64,000 bases of DNA from Gemmatimonadota bacterium (lineage in GTDB: Bacteria; Gemmatimonadota; Gemmatimonadetes; Gemmatimonadales; Gemmatimonadaceae). The position numbers and the translations under genes were made by a program. Within the stretch, counting starts at the first letter, position 1. The number at the start of each line of letters is the position of its first letter. The stretch covers positions 1 through 64,000 of the forward strand of contig JAJPIM010000039.1 of NCBI GenBank assembly GCA_021324775.1, given 5' to 3'. Of the stretch, positions 55,914 to 64,000 are shown piece after piece. The notes under the pieces are model-generated. The model was not told the DNA's origin, ran no database searches, and saw only the letters and a program-made list of their open reading frames with translations.

Positions 55914-57482
55914 TTATTGGCTGCCTCGAGCGGCCCCTGCGGCACCGCTCGCCGAGGTGCCGGCTGTAGGACCCCTCGTTAACCCCGGCTTCAAAGGGCC
56001 CAACAAGTTAGATCGCATTGCCGCGCGCGCGCCGGGCGTCGCGTTCGGATCTCTATCCAGGTATGCCTCGGCGGATAACGGCCAAGCGCGGACACGAACG
56101 CCCGCTTGGCCGAGCAACTCCTCGTAGGGGAGCAAATCGTGACCGGTGATGTAGCGAGGTATGAAGTCAGCGAATTCGCGACCTCCGACCGACACAAATG
56201 CATCGCCCAGGTCGTCGAGCGCGAGCGGTGTTCGGTTCATACCGTTGCGGCGCCAGAGGAGCTGCATGACGTCGTCGATACCACGCCGGTTCGCAGTCGC
56301 GCGCCGCAACATCAGGTCAAGGCAGAGGCCCGCGACCGCGCCGCCATCGTATACACCGAAGCGGTTCGCGGTCTTGTCTTCGCCACCATCATAAAGGCTT
56401 CGGCCGGCAAACAGCGGTGAATACCAGTAATACGAGTATACGCCGATGTGCCGGCTGAGCTTCTCGAGATATTCGGCGTCCGAAATCAGGCCGACCCGCT
56501 GGATGGTCCGGTTGGCGAGATACTCGGTGAACCCCTCAGAAAACCAGCCCATTCGCTCGTGGTCCGCACCGCGAAGCCGCTGGCCTATCCAATAGTGAAG
56601 AAGCTCGTGGGCGATCTTGTTGTTGAAGAGAATGCCCGCGCCGCCGGCGACGCGATGACCAAACGTGATCGTCGCGCTGCTGAAGAATGCCTCGCCATCA
56701 TCGTGGTCCGCGTAGAACATCGTCATCAAGTAGTGACCCTTGCCGGTTTCGGGGAACAGCGCGAAGTACTGCCTGGCGATCTTTGCGAACGCTTCGGTCA
56801 CTGCGAGACTGTCTTTCGCCATCTCCCCGATGAATGCCGCCGTCACCTCGAACTGCCCGAAGGCGGCGTGGGAGGTTGCGAAGCGGCCGGCGACGAGCGA
56901 ATTCACGGCCAGGTCGTGGCGACCCGAAGCCACATACGCCGAAGGGTTGCCGGGAACCTCCAGCCACGGCGTCGCCACTCGCCATCCGCGCGGAAGACGA
57001 ACGGACACGAGACGAGGTGAGTTCGCATCACCCGTGTCTGGCGTGATGAACAACGGCCGAGTCACCAGATAGAGGCTGCGCGCGCCGAGCAGCCCGCCTT
57101 TCTGGTTTCCCGATGGGAATGGCTTCGCTGCGAATGAGTAATCCACCGAATATGTCAGCGTCGCTCTGCCAGCATATCGGTTGGCGAGCAACCAGCCAGT
57201 GGGGGAAACGCTGTCGATGGTCAGTGGGGCACCGGCCGAGTCGGTTGCCCGCAGATCCTGAATCAAAGAGCGCCAGAAACCGGGGTTCTCGGGCGTGTAG
57301 CTCTCGATGAAAGCCCGTCCTCCGACCACGGTGAGCTCTGCGCGAACTCCAACACGGCGCGAGGCAGTGTCGCTGAAATCGAGACTGTAATGGTCCGCCG
57401 TCGCCATTCCTTGCGCCGCGGCGGCCAGCGGGGGAGCGAACGCAAGCAACGCCAGGCACAGGAGACGCACCCGCTTTGCCAT
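55914..57482 (-). CDS. Exported M1/M61-like zinc metallopeptidase
   Basis: A 522-aa protein with signal peptide RLLCLALLAFAPPLAAAAQG. The zinc site is HELLHYW (His about 292 and 296) with the third ligand Glu in WFSEGFTEYLA 20 residues on, one longer than the M1 spacing and closer to M61 glycyl-aminopeptidases. The N-terminal region is a beta-rich domain. The gene looks less GC-rich by eye than its neighbours and sits between the two direct repeats, which hints at separate acquisition. The substrate is unknown. Confidence 0.8.
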   Translation of the reverse strand: MAKRVRLLCLALLAFAPPLAAAAQGMATADHYSLDFSDTASRRVGVRAELTVVGGRAFIESYTPENPGFWRSLIQDLRATDSAGAPLTIDSVSPTGWLLANRYAGRATLTYSVDYSFAAKPFPSGNQKGGLLGARSLYLVTRPLFITPDTGDANSPRLVSVRLPRGWRVATPWLEVPGNPSAYVASGRHDLAVNSLVAGRFATSHAAFGQFEVTAAFIGEMAKDSLAVTEAFAKIARQYFALFPETGKGHYLMTMFYADHDDGEAFFSSATITFGHRVAGGAGILFNNKIAHELLHYWIGQRLRGADHERMGWFSEGFTEYLANRTIQRVGLISDAEYLEKLSRHIGVYSYYWYSPLFAGRSLYDGGEDKTANRFGVYDGGAVAGLCLDLMLRRATANRRGIDDVMQLLWRRNGMNRTPLALDDLGDAFVSVGGREFADFIPRYITGHDLLPYEELLGQAGVRVRAWPLSAEAYLDRDPNATPGARAAMRSNLLGPLKPGLTRGPTAGTSASGAAGAARGSQ

Positions 57483-57523
57483 TCTGCACGTCCGATCGGG
57501 GATCGTTCTGAGACAATCGACCG

Positions 57524-57714
57524 GGCATCAGGGTTTGTCCGCCATCAGTGCCGCGGCCGCACGAAGTGTGAGGATGGCCGAGGACGGCCGGGGTTGCGTC
57601 GAGGTGGAGTCTTCGGATGGACGCGGCCCTATGGGGAGAGCGGGAGGCGGTCGAGGAGGATTGGCGGCAGTCACTGCCACTTAACGGGCCGGTCGCGACC
57701 GGCCCCTACCAGGG
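57524..57714 (+). repeat. Direct repeat B (partner of 53703-53890)
   Basis: Same order as repeat A: methyltransferase 5' fragment, leader with CGAGG/TCTTCGGATG, TTGGCGG, then the palindrome GGGCCGGTCGCGACCGGCCC (57686-57705) and CTACCAGGGA. The spacer 57483-57879 has no intact gene; 57720-57879 holds nothing I recognise. Confidence 0.7.
57528..57575 (-). pseudogene. Dead 5' fragment of a methyltransferase gene
   Basis: Read on the minus strand from 57575 it encodes ILTLRAAAALMADKP and stops. The intact gene at 53757 starts MLTLRAAATLLAADDPDAL. The start codon is ATC rather than ATG and the frame ends in TGA, so it cannot be functional. It is the coding part of direct repeat B. Confidence 0.6.
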
Positions 57715-57879
57715 ACATTGTTGGGCGTCTCGGCCGCCCCCGAACGCGGTGCTCTGGCCATGGAGACCTTACCAGGTGAACATTCGGGAGGAGGACAGTT
57801 TCACGTCCATCTACAAGCCAGTGGGGAGTCCCAGACCATCCACTAGCGAGTCACCCAATCATCCAGTGGCGGGTCGCCA

Positions 57880-58242
57880 ATGGCCGACAAAAGTGGAGCC
57901 GAGCTGATCAGCGAGGCCAGGAAGCGGATCAAGGAGGTCTCGGTCGCCGAGGTGCTCGAGATGCAGGCGCGCGGCGAGCCCGCCGTCTACCTCGATATCC
58001 GCGAGCAGAACGAGTGGAACCTCGGTCACCTGCCCAAAGCCACGTTCCTCCCGCGCGGCGTCATCGAGACGACCGTCGAACAGCGGATTCCTCGCACAGC
58101 CAAGGTCATCATCTACTGTGCGAGCGGGAATCGGTCCGTGCTGGCCGCGGAGACGATGCAACACATGGGATACCACGATGTCGCGTCCATGGCCGGCGGC
58201 ATCCGCAAATGGGCCGACTCCGGCGGCGAGGTCGAGGGATGA
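57880..58242 (+). CDS. Single-domain rhodanese
   Basis: A 120-aa protein with one rhodanese domain. VYLDIREQNEWNLGHLPKA is the conserved N-terminal motif, and the active-site Cys is in IIYCASGNRSVLAAETM (about residue 86). Rhodaneses carry persulfide sulfur. It starts ATGGCCGACAAA after a short spacer and is followed by the NUDIX gene 82 nt on. Its biological partner is not visible. Confidence 0.92.
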   Translation: MADKSGAELISEARKRIKEVSVAEVLEMQARGEPAVYLDIREQNEWNLGHLPKATFLPRGVIETTVEQRIPRTAKVIIYCASGNRSVLAAETMQHMGYHDVASMAGGIRKWADSGGEVEG

Positions 58243-58324
58243 GGACGCGGTCACGCGGCGGCCGTCCCGTTCGTCGCCGCCGGCGCCCGATGGGCGGTCC
58301 ACGCCGGGCCAAACCGTGCGCGCC

Positions 58325-58951
58325 GTGAGCGACGAAGTCACCACGCTGGCGGCGCTGGCCGAGCGCATGCGGAACCGGCCTGTTCAGCCGACTCCGCTCC
58401 CGGAGTCGAGCCACATTGCGGCCGAGGCCTCGGGGACGCCGCGGGCCGCGGTCGTGCTGCTGTTCAAGGAGACGCCGGCCGGGCTCGAGATGCTCCTGAT
58501 CAAACGCGCCGAGCGTGACGACGATCCGTGGAGCGGCCACGTGGCGCTCCCAGGGGGACGGGAGGAGCCGAGCGATGCGTCGCTCCAGAGCACCGCGGTC
58601 CGGGAGACCAGGGAAGAGACCGGCATCGACCTCGAACGCGACGGTGAGATACTTGGCGCCCTCGAACCGCTGCACCCACAGGCCCGGCCAATGGCACTCG
58701 TGGTACAGCCGTTCGTCGCGGTCCTCCGCAAGGAGCTGTCACTCGTCACGAGCGACGAGGTCGCAGAAGCGTTCTGGGTGCCGCTGGCGACGTTCACCGG
58801 ACCCGAGACGGCCACGGAGTCCGACGTCCATGTCAACGGGACCGACATCCGCGTCCCGAGCTTCCGGCACGGACAATACGTGATCTGGGGACTCACCGAG
58901 CGGATCATCCGGCAAATGCTGACGTTGCTCGCGCCAGTCAGCCCGCCGTAA
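58325..58951 (+). CDS. NUDIX hydrolase (CoA-pyrophosphatase-like)
   Basis: A 208-aa NUDIX protein. The segment LLIKRAERDDDPWSGHVALPGGREEPSDAS and the box ending REETGI follow the NudL/CoA-diphosphatase pattern (PGG...D...TAxRExxEEtG), hydrolysing CoA or related pyrophosphates. GTG 58325 (MSDEVTTLAALAERM) is the start; the open frame from 58118 overlaps the rhodanese gene out of frame. The universal stress gene begins 19 nt downstream. Confidence 0.9.
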   Translation: MSDEVTTLAALAERMRNRPVQPTPLPESSHIAAEASGTPRAAVVLLFKETPAGLEMLLIKRAERDDDPWSGHVALPGGREEPSDASLQSTAVRETREETGIDLERDGEILGALEPLHPQARPMALVVQPFVAVLRKELSLVTSDEVAEAFWVPLATFTGPETATESDVHVNGTDIRVPSFRHGQYVIWGLTERIIRQMLTLLAPVSPP

Positions 58952-58970
58952 CGCCAGGCCGGCGGCGTCC

Positions 58971-59393
58971 GTGTACTCGCGCATCCTCATCCCGCTCGAA
59001 CACTCGGCGGCAGACGCCGGCATCATCGAGTATGTGCGGCCCCTCGCCCGGATGTGCGGATCGACACTCGTATTCATCCACGTGGCCGACGGATGGGCGG
59101 CGCGCAACATCAGCCAACTCCAGCTCCGCGAATCGGACGAGATGCGGGATGACCGCGCCTACCTCGAACAAGTCGCGGCCGAGATGGCGGCGGAAGGATT
59201 CCAGACCGAAGCGATCCTCGCGACCGGCGACCCGGGGACCGAGATCGCCCTGGCCGCGACACGCGAGAGCTGCGGGCTCATCGCCATGGCAACGCACGGG
59301 CACAAATTCTTCGCGGATCTGTGGCGGGGAAGCGTCGCGAACGAAGTGCGGCATCGGTCGCTCGTGCCTGTGCTGCTGGTGAGAAAAAAATAG
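58971..59393 (+). CDS. Universal stress protein (UspA family)
   Basis: A 140-aa single Usp domain. It has YSRILIPLEHSAADAGIIEYV at the N-terminus, ATGDPGTEIALAATRESCGLIAMATHGHKFF and the ATP-binding-type C-terminal SVANEVRHRSLVPVLLVRKK. The GTG start follows the NUDIX gene closely, so the two are probably cotranscribed. Its stop runs straight into a polypurine tract that leads to the ABC genes. The ligand is unknown. Confidence 0.92.
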   Translation: MYSRILIPLEHSAADAGIIEYVRPLARMCGSTLVFIHVADGWAARNISQLQLRESDEMRDDRAYLEQVAAEMAAEGFQTEAILATGDPGTEIALAATRESCGLIAMATHGHKFFADLWRGSVANEVRHRSLVPVLLVRKK

Positions 59394-59426
59394 AGGGGAG
59401 AGAGGAGAAAGGAGAAAGGAGAGAAA
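59394..59426 (+). repeat. Polypurine tract after the stress-protein gene
   Basis: GGGGAGAGAGGAGAAAGGAG and onward, then GAGAAAACC, directly after the TAG stop. It is like the tracts at 9718 and 26374. Confidence 0.55.
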
Positions 59427-59458
59427 ACCACAAAAAGACAGTGGTTACCTTTCTCCCA

Positions 59459-60322
59459 ATGCTCTCTCGCTGGGGGTTGGTCGCGCCTCTGATCTGTCTG
59501 GGTGCTCCTGCGATTGGGGGTGCGCAGGCGAACCAAGCGGCGACGAGAAACCAAACTTCGATTGCCATCGATGAGCGGCTCGCGGATGATGCGCATCTCC
59601 GCGTTGGGGACCGGGTAGTTCTGTCCGCGGCCCCGGGGGTGGGTGTGGCCGGGCGGGGCGATACCGCCGTCATTGCCGCCATCACCAAGCAAGATGCCGA
59701 TCCATCCGAGGTCGCACGCGACGACTACGGCATCAGGCTTCATCTCGGCGACCTGCAACGGCTCACGGGCGATCCGGACCGGGTGCACCGGTTCGCCATC
59801 CGTACCGTGGGGGGCCCGGCCACGGACTCCGTGCGGGCCCGCATCAATGATGCAGCCTTCGGCTTCCACGCGTACCGGTCCGCGGATGTCGCCGTCGGAA
59901 CGTCGCGGACGTTCCAGGTGGTGAGCCGGTTCCACCGCGCGATCGCACTCATCACGATCGTGGCCAGCGGGATCTTCCTGCTCTGCATCCTCCTGCTCCG
60001 CGTCGAGGAGCGTCGCCGAGATATCGCGGCGCTGAGGCTCATGGGGATCTCGCGGCGCTCGGTCGTGTGGTCGATCGTCCTCGAGGCAGCGCTCATCTCG
60101 CTCGTGGGCAGCGCGCTCGGCACCGGACTCGGATGGCTGGGATCGGTCCTGATCAACTGGCACTACCGGGGCGTGTACCGCACCCCGCTGGCATTTGCGC
60201 TCGTCACCTCGCACATCGTATTGGTCGCGGTCGTGCTGGCCATCGTGCTCGGCGTCGGTGCCGGCTACCTCGCCTCGACGCGGCTGGTGCGGACGCCGCC
60301 ATTGACGCTGTTCGGCCGATGA
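59459..60322 (+). CDS. Half-length FtsX-type ABC permease (C-terminal half)
   Basis: About 287 aa. The N-terminus is a signal-peptide-like stretch (WGLVAPLICLGAPAIGGAQA) instead of the first FtsX helix. A short extracytoplasmic part (IDERLADDAHLRVGDRVVLSAA) follows, then three helices of the FtsX domain with RVEERRRDIAALRLMGISRRSVV and a final helix (FALVTSHIVLVAVVLAIVLGVGAGYLAS). It thus lacks TM1 and most of the usual periplasmic domain. ATG 59459 or GTG 59441; neither has a Shine-Dalgarno. First gene of the Att-like ABC operon. Confidence 0.8.
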   Translation: MLSRWGLVAPLICLGAPAIGGAQANQAATRNQTSIAIDERLADDAHLRVGDRVVLSAAPGVGVAGRGDTAVIAAITKQDADPSEVARDDYGIRLHLGDLQRLTGDPDRVHRFAIRTVGGPATDSVRARINDAAFGFHAYRSADVAVGTSRTFQVVSRFHRAIALITIVASGIFLLCILLLRVEERRRDIAALRLMGISRRSVVWSIVLEAALISLVGSALGTGLGWLGSVLINWHYRGVYRTPLAFALVTSHIVLVAVVLAIVLGVGAGYLASTRLVRTPPLTLFGR

Positions 60323-60406
60323 GAAGCGCAATGCCGATGACGCGACGGGGATGCGCCGTTGCCCGAACTGGGCGACCTCCGGTTGGCCGAACAGGCCGAC
60401 CTACGG

Positions 60407-60441
60407 TTCTCGAACGGCGCCTGCTGCCCTCGACGACTGGC
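60407..60441. repeat. 35-bp interspersed repeat, copy 2
   Basis: TTCTCGAACGGCGCC...CCTCGACGACTGGC, 33 of 35 positions as at 5312-5346. It lies in the 193-bp spacer before the permease gene at 60516, which holds no other feature I can support. Confidence 0.75.
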
Positions 60442-60515
60442 ATCCGTGCGAGCGACGGACGTCCTGCGGAAAGTCGTTGCCGATCGCGGAGATCGATGAT
60501 CCGGACGCCTTTCAA

Positions 60516-61703
60516 ATGATACGGGCGCTCGCGGCCGCGTCTCTGCGGCGGCATCCCGCGCGCACCGCGCTCGCCATCCTCGGCGTCGCGGTCGCGGGCG
60601 CGCTCCTCCTCGACATGGTGATGCTCGGCAGCGGCATGCGCGAGTCGTTCCGGCGATTCCTGCTCGTGCAGAACTTCCAACTCCGCATCGCACCCAAGGG
60701 CACGCTGCCGATGGACACCGAGGCGACGATCGACAGCGCGAGCGCGATCCTCCGCACCCTCCACACCAACCCCGACATCGTGGCCGTCACGCCCGTACTC
60801 GGCGCCCAGATCCACGTCCTCCAGGGGGCGCGCGCGCTCACCAGCTTCGCCGTCGGGATCGACCAATCCACCGAAGCCGACTACCAACTGGAAACCGGCG
60901 CCAACGTCGCGTTGCCCGACCGGATCGTCGCGAACGCCGCGTTCTTCAAGGTCATGCACGTGGCGATCGGCGACACCGTGGACGCGGTGACCGGATTCGA
61001 TCCGCAACTCCGCACCTATGTGGGCCGGCGGAAACTCGTTCTCGTGGGCCAGGGGCGGTTCTTCTACACGAGCGCCGAGCAGCCAGTCGCAGCGGTGCCG
61101 CTCGCGACGATGCAGGCGATGGGCGGGCCGCAGCGTGCCGACCGGGTGTCGCTGGTGCTGGCGCGGGTCAGGGATAGCGCGAACGCCGACTCCGCCGCCG
61201 CGTGGGTCGATCGCGTGATCCCGCGCGTGACGACCATCTCGACGGATGCCGCACTGCGGCAGGTGGACGAGCGCATGGGATACTTTCGCCAACTGGCGGT
61301 GATCCTTGCCGCGGTCAGCCTCGTGGTCGGGTTCCTCCTCGTCACGACGCTGGTGACTGTCTCGGTGAATGAGCGGCTCGGGGAAATCGCGGTGATGCGC
61401 GCGATCGGCGTGCGGCGCGGACGAATCGTCCAGCAGATCGTGCTCGAAGGCGTGGCGCTATCGCTGATCGGCGCGGCCGGAGGGCTCGCACTCGGACTCG
61501 TCACCGCGCGATACCTGAACGCGATCCTCTCCGATTTCCCGGGGCTGCCCTCGACGTTCCACTTCTTCCTCTTCCAGCCCGTCGCGGCGGTGCGGTCGCT
61601 CGGATTGTTGGTTCTCGCGGGCATACTCGCCGGGGCCTACCCCGCGTGGCGTGCGGCGTCGCTGCCGATCGCCGGGACTCTTCGCCGGGAGGCCATCGCA
61701 TGA
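60516..61703 (+). CDS. Complete FtsX/MacB-type ABC permease
   Basis: A 395-aa permease. TM1 ALAILGVAVAGALLLDMVML is followed by a MacB-like periplasmic domain and three C-terminal helices with NERLGEIAVMRAIGVRRGRIVQQIVLEGVALSLIGAAGG. ATG 60516 is chosen; the open frame from 60351 would translate the 35-bp repeat. Its stop overlaps the ATPase ATG (ATGA). It is a normal LolC/E-MacB superfamily member, moving a lipid, peptide or acting mechanically. Confidence 0.9.
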   Translation: MIRALAAASLRRHPARTALAILGVAVAGALLLDMVMLGSGMRESFRRFLLVQNFQLRIAPKGTLPMDTEATIDSASAILRTLHTNPDIVAVTPVLGAQIHVLQGARALTSFAVGIDQSTEADYQLETGANVALPDRIVANAAFFKVMHVAIGDTVDAVTGFDPQLRTYVGRRKLVLVGQGRFFYTSAEQPVAAVPLATMQAMGGPQRADRVSLVLARVRDSANADSAAAWVDRVIPRVTTISTDAALRQVDERMGYFRQLAVILAAVSLVVGFLLVTTLVTVSVNERLGEIAVMRAIGVRRGRIVQQIVLEGVALSLIGAAGGLALGLVTARYLNAILSDFPGLPSTFHFFLFQPVAAVRSLGLLVLAGILAGAYPAWRAASLPIAGTLRREAIA

Positions 61704-62431
61704 CGGTGACGGACACCCTGCCCGCTCCCGGGCCCAACGCGCGAAAGCCCGAGCCGATCGTGCGAGTGCGCGACGCGTACCGCGACTATCCGATGGGCAA
61801 GGAGACCGTGCACGCCCTCCGCGGGGTCTCGCTCGAGATCGCGCCGTGCGACAACGTGGCTATCGTCGGACCGTCGGGGTGCGGGAAGTCGACCTTGCTG
61901 AATCTCATGGGCGTCGTGGACCGTCCCTCACGCGGCCAAGTCCTGATCGAGGGGCGCGACGCCGGCGCGATGCGCGACCGGGAGGCGACGGAGTTCCGGC
62001 TGCGGCACATCGGGTTCGTGTTCCAGCGGTTCTATCTCATGGCGATGTTGACCGCCCGGGAAAACGTGGAGTTGCCGATGGCGGAGGCCGGGGTGGCGTC
62101 GGCCGAGCGTGCCGCACGCGCGCGAGAGCTGCTCGATTACGTCGGGCTCGGGGCGCGCGAACGGCATCGGCCGGGCGAGTTGTCGGGTGGAGAGCAGCAG
62201 CGCGTGGCGATAGCACGCGCCCTCGCGAACCGGCCGGCTCTTCTGCTGGCCGACGAGCCGACCGGCGAGCTGGATGTGCGGACGGGTGCCGAGATCATCG
62301 ATCTCTTCCGGCGGCTCAATCGGGACGGGACGGCCGTGGTGGTCGTGACGCACGATGCGGAGCTGGCGGCCGCGGCGTGGCGGACGATCCATATGCGCGA
62401 CGGACAGATCGTGTCACAGCCGGCCCGGTAG
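61700..62431 (+). CDS. ABC ATPase of the Att/LolD type
   Basis: A 243-aa ATPase. Walker A is GPSGCGKST, the Q-loop is IGFVFQRFYLMAMLTARENVELP, the signature is LSGGEQQRVAIARALANRP, Walker B is LLLADEPTGELD and the switch is VVVTHD. This is the LolD/MacB/FtsE-like subfamily. It is coupled by ATGA to the permease upstream and followed 5 nt later by the permease-lipocalin fusion, so all three form one transcript. Confidence 0.94.
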   Translation: MTVTDTLPAPGPNARKPEPIVRVRDAYRDYPMGKETVHALRGVSLEIAPCDNVAIVGPSGCGKSTLLNLMGVVDRPSRGQVLIEGRDAGAMRDREATEFRLRHIGFVFQRFYLMAMLTARENVELPMAEAGVASAERAARARELLDYVGLGARERHRPGELSGGEQQRVAIARALANRPALLLADEPTGELDVRTGAEIIDLFRRLNRDGTAVVVVTHDAELAAAAWRTIHMRDGQIVSQPAR

Positions 62432-62436
62432 TTCTC

Positions 62437-63948
62437 GTGTTCTCGCTGCTCGCCCTCCGCAACTTCCTGCACAAGCCTTGGCGCTCGGCGCTGCTCTTCC
62501 TCGGCTTCGGGATGGGAGTGTCGGTGATGATCGTGCTGCTGTCGATCGGCGAGGCGATGGTGACGCAGGCGAAAGACGAGCGGCTGGTCGGCGGCGGTGA
62601 CGTGACGGTGCTGCCGGAGGGCATCGACATCGAGGTGATGAAGACCGGAGGGTTGGGTGGTCTCTACTTCTCGATCGCGAACGCCCGGTGGCTCTATCTC
62701 CAGCTCCTGGCAGCGCCGCGGCTCGCGCGTTCGGTACGGGCGGTTGCGCCGCAGAGCGAGGGGAAGCTGCTCTATCTCACCACTCCTGATGGAGCCGAGC
62801 ACACGGTCCGCGCGAGCGGGGACATTCCGTCGTCGACGGCAGCGGTCGGAGCCACGCCGGGGCTTGCGGCGGGGGAGTGGCGCGACGATTCGGCCGATCG
62901 CCGGTGGACGCGTCCGACGCGCGCCGAGCTGGAGGCGGACATCGATCACTTTCACCTGCCGGCCGCGGGGCTTGCAAACCGGAAGAGCTGGGCCGAGTGG
63001 CACTACTTCAACGTCGTGTCATCGGACCGGCGGCGGTGGGCGTTCATCACGTTCATGCTGGCGGGGGAAGTACCGGACGGCCAGTGGGGCGGGCGTGTGC
63101 TGATCACGACGCATGAGGCGCCTGCGGGCGGCGGTCCGGCACGCGAGCGACGGTTCACGGCGACGGTGCCGCCGGCCGGCATCACGTATTCGACGACGAG
63201 TCCCGATCTCTCGATCGGCACATCGCACGTCACCCTTCTACCGGACGGCCGGTACGCGATCGCGGCGGCGGCGCAGGAGGAGGGCCGACGCCGGGGCCGG
63301 GTGCGGGTTGATCTCGTCGTCGACCCGGTGCCGGGGGCGTACTTCCCGGGGACGGCGATCGAGACCGGCGACTTCGCGTCCGGGTACACGGTGCCGGGGC
63401 TCGAGGCCAACGCCACGGGGACGTTGTGTGTGGATGCGGCGTGTGAGCATCTCGACGGGGTGCAGTCGTACCACGACCACAACTGGGGCGTGTGGAAGGG
63501 AGTGACGTGGGAGTGGGGATCGGCGCGGGCAGGGAGTTACGGGCTCCTCTATGGCCGGGTGCAGCCGCCCGATTCGCTCGGCACCTCCGCGCCGCTGTTC
63601 GTGTATCTGGTGGACACGCTGGGGTTCCGGGCGGTGTTCCGGCCATCAGAGATCGAGTACGACGACGCGCGGGTCATCCGCGCCGGGGGGCGTGAGCTGC
63701 ACGTCCCGGCGAGCGCCGTGATGACCGACATCCGGGGAAGCGATTCGCTGCGGGTGGAGCTAGACGTGGAGGACGCGGTCGCGACCGATACACGCGGGCA
63801 ATTCATCGAGCGGGGCGAGGGGGAGGAGGCCCGGCGGCTGGTTCATCCGTACTTCATACAGATGAAGGGCCGGGCCCGGCTGAGCGGCCGGGTGGGGGGC
63901 GAGCCCATTTCCGGAGAGGGAACGGGTTTCTTTGAGACCTACCGTTAG
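62437..63948 (+). CDS. FtsX-type N-terminal module fused to a CrtC/AttH lipocalin-like domain
   Basis: A 503-aa protein. Residues 1-110 are the start of an FtsX-type permease: FSLLALRNFLHKPWRSALLF, a transmembrane helix (about 15-40) and a MacB-like segment (GGGDVTVLPEGIDIEV). Residues about 165-500 form a secreted beta-barrel domain of the CrtC/AttH (hydroxyneurosporene synthase/DUF2006) type: FHLPAAGLANRKSWAEWHYFNVVS, QSYHDHNWGVWKGVTWEWG (about 341-358). There are no C-terminal helices. GTG 62437 is 5 nt after the ATPase stop; the open frame from 61651 is an overlap artefact. The catalytic or lipid-binding role is unknown. Confidence 0.78.
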   Translation: MFSLLALRNFLHKPWRSALLFLGFGMGVSVMIVLLSIGEAMVTQAKDERLVGGGDVTVLPEGIDIEVMKTGGLGGLYFSIANARWLYLQLLAAPRLARSVRAVAPQSEGKLLYLTTPDGAEHTVRASGDIPSSTAAVGATPGLAAGEWRDDSADRRWTRPTRAELEADIDHFHLPAAGLANRKSWAEWHYFNVVSSDRRRWAFITFMLAGEVPDGQWGGRVLITTHEAPAGGGPARERRFTATVPPAGITYSTTSPDLSIGTSHVTLLPDGRYAIAAAAQEEGRRRGRVRVDLVVDPVPGAYFPGTAIETGDFASGYTVPGLEANATGTLCVDAACEHLDGVQSYHDHNWGVWKGVTWEWGSARAGSYGLLYGRVQPPDSLGTSAPLFVYLVDTLGFRAVFRPSEIEYDDARVIRAGGRELHVPASAVMTDIRGSDSLRVELDVEDAVATDTRGQFIERGEGEEARRLVHPYFIQMKGRARLSGRVGGEPISGEGTGFFETYR

Positions 63949-64000
63949 GGGTCGAGGGGACCGGGGATTGACACCGGTACCGTGGTGCGTCCGATTCACA

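Noticed and set aside
61651-62436. Extended 765-aa version of the permease-lipocalin protein
   Set aside because: The first 262 codons overlap the ATPase gene in another frame and are Arg-rich without homology. The protein proper starts at GTG 62437.

Overview
The window is 64 kb of GC-rich, gene-dense bacterial chromosome. It has many GTG starts, many ATGA or GTGA stop/start overlaps and little intergenic DNA. It contains no rRNA, tRNA or other firm taxonomic marker. The gene set (fused isobutyryl-CoA mutase, SUF operon with a Rieske protein and SufU, ECF/zf-HC2/DUF4097 unit, TMTC-like TPR membrane protein, LytS/LytTR pair, PQQ enzyme, many secreted and outer-membrane proteins) suggests a Gram-negative-type bacterium. 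Gemmatimonadota is my best guess, by inference only.

Layout. 0-9.7 kb: bacilliredoxin, an OmpR/sensor-kinase pair, a periplasmic beta-propeller and a tripartite RND efflux operon. 9.8-17.7 kb: Tat-exported phosphoesterase, a double-barrel OprB-type porin, LytS/LytTR and a PQQ enzyme. 18-22.5 kb: a NatAB-like ABC exporter (minus) and a molybdate/tungstate-type ABC importer lacking its binding protein (plus). 22.9-26.4 kb: IcmF. 26.4-32.6 kb: minus-strand suf operon sufB-C-D-U-Rieske-sufS-sufU with a strong promoter. 33-36 kb: two FHA membrane proteins and a lipoprotein-like unknown. 36-43.8 kb: thiC, TMTC-like protein, radical SAM protein, two DUF4398 lipoproteins and a GT-C-like membrane protein. 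43.8-47 kb: BI-1/YccA and an ECF sigma/anti-sigma/DUF4097 unit. 47.3-53.8 kb: a translationally coupled operon of Eco57I-like adenine methyltransferase, separate target-recognition subunit, SNF2 helicase and HAD phosphatase, probably a restriction- or defence-type system without a visible nuclease. 54-57.5 kb: CocE/NonD hydrolase and an M1/M61-like peptidase, flanked by about 190-bp direct repeats, one of which carries a dead 5' fragment of the methyltransferase gene. 57.9-63.9 kb: rhodanese, NUDIX and Usp genes, then an Att-like ABC system whose last gene fuses an FtsX-type N-terminal membrane module to a CrtC/AttH lipocalin-like domain.

Intergenic DNA is rich in repeats: a 20-bp perfect palindrome family followed by CTACCAGGG, a hairpin family preceded by GCATCCGT, G-rich heptanucleotide arrays, polypurine tracts after stop codons, and a 35-bp element shared by the 5.3 and 60.4 kb loci.

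The strongest candidates for something undescribed are the methyltransferase/recognition/helicase/phosphatase operon and the permease-lipocalin fusion with its apparently complementary half-permease at the start of the same operon.
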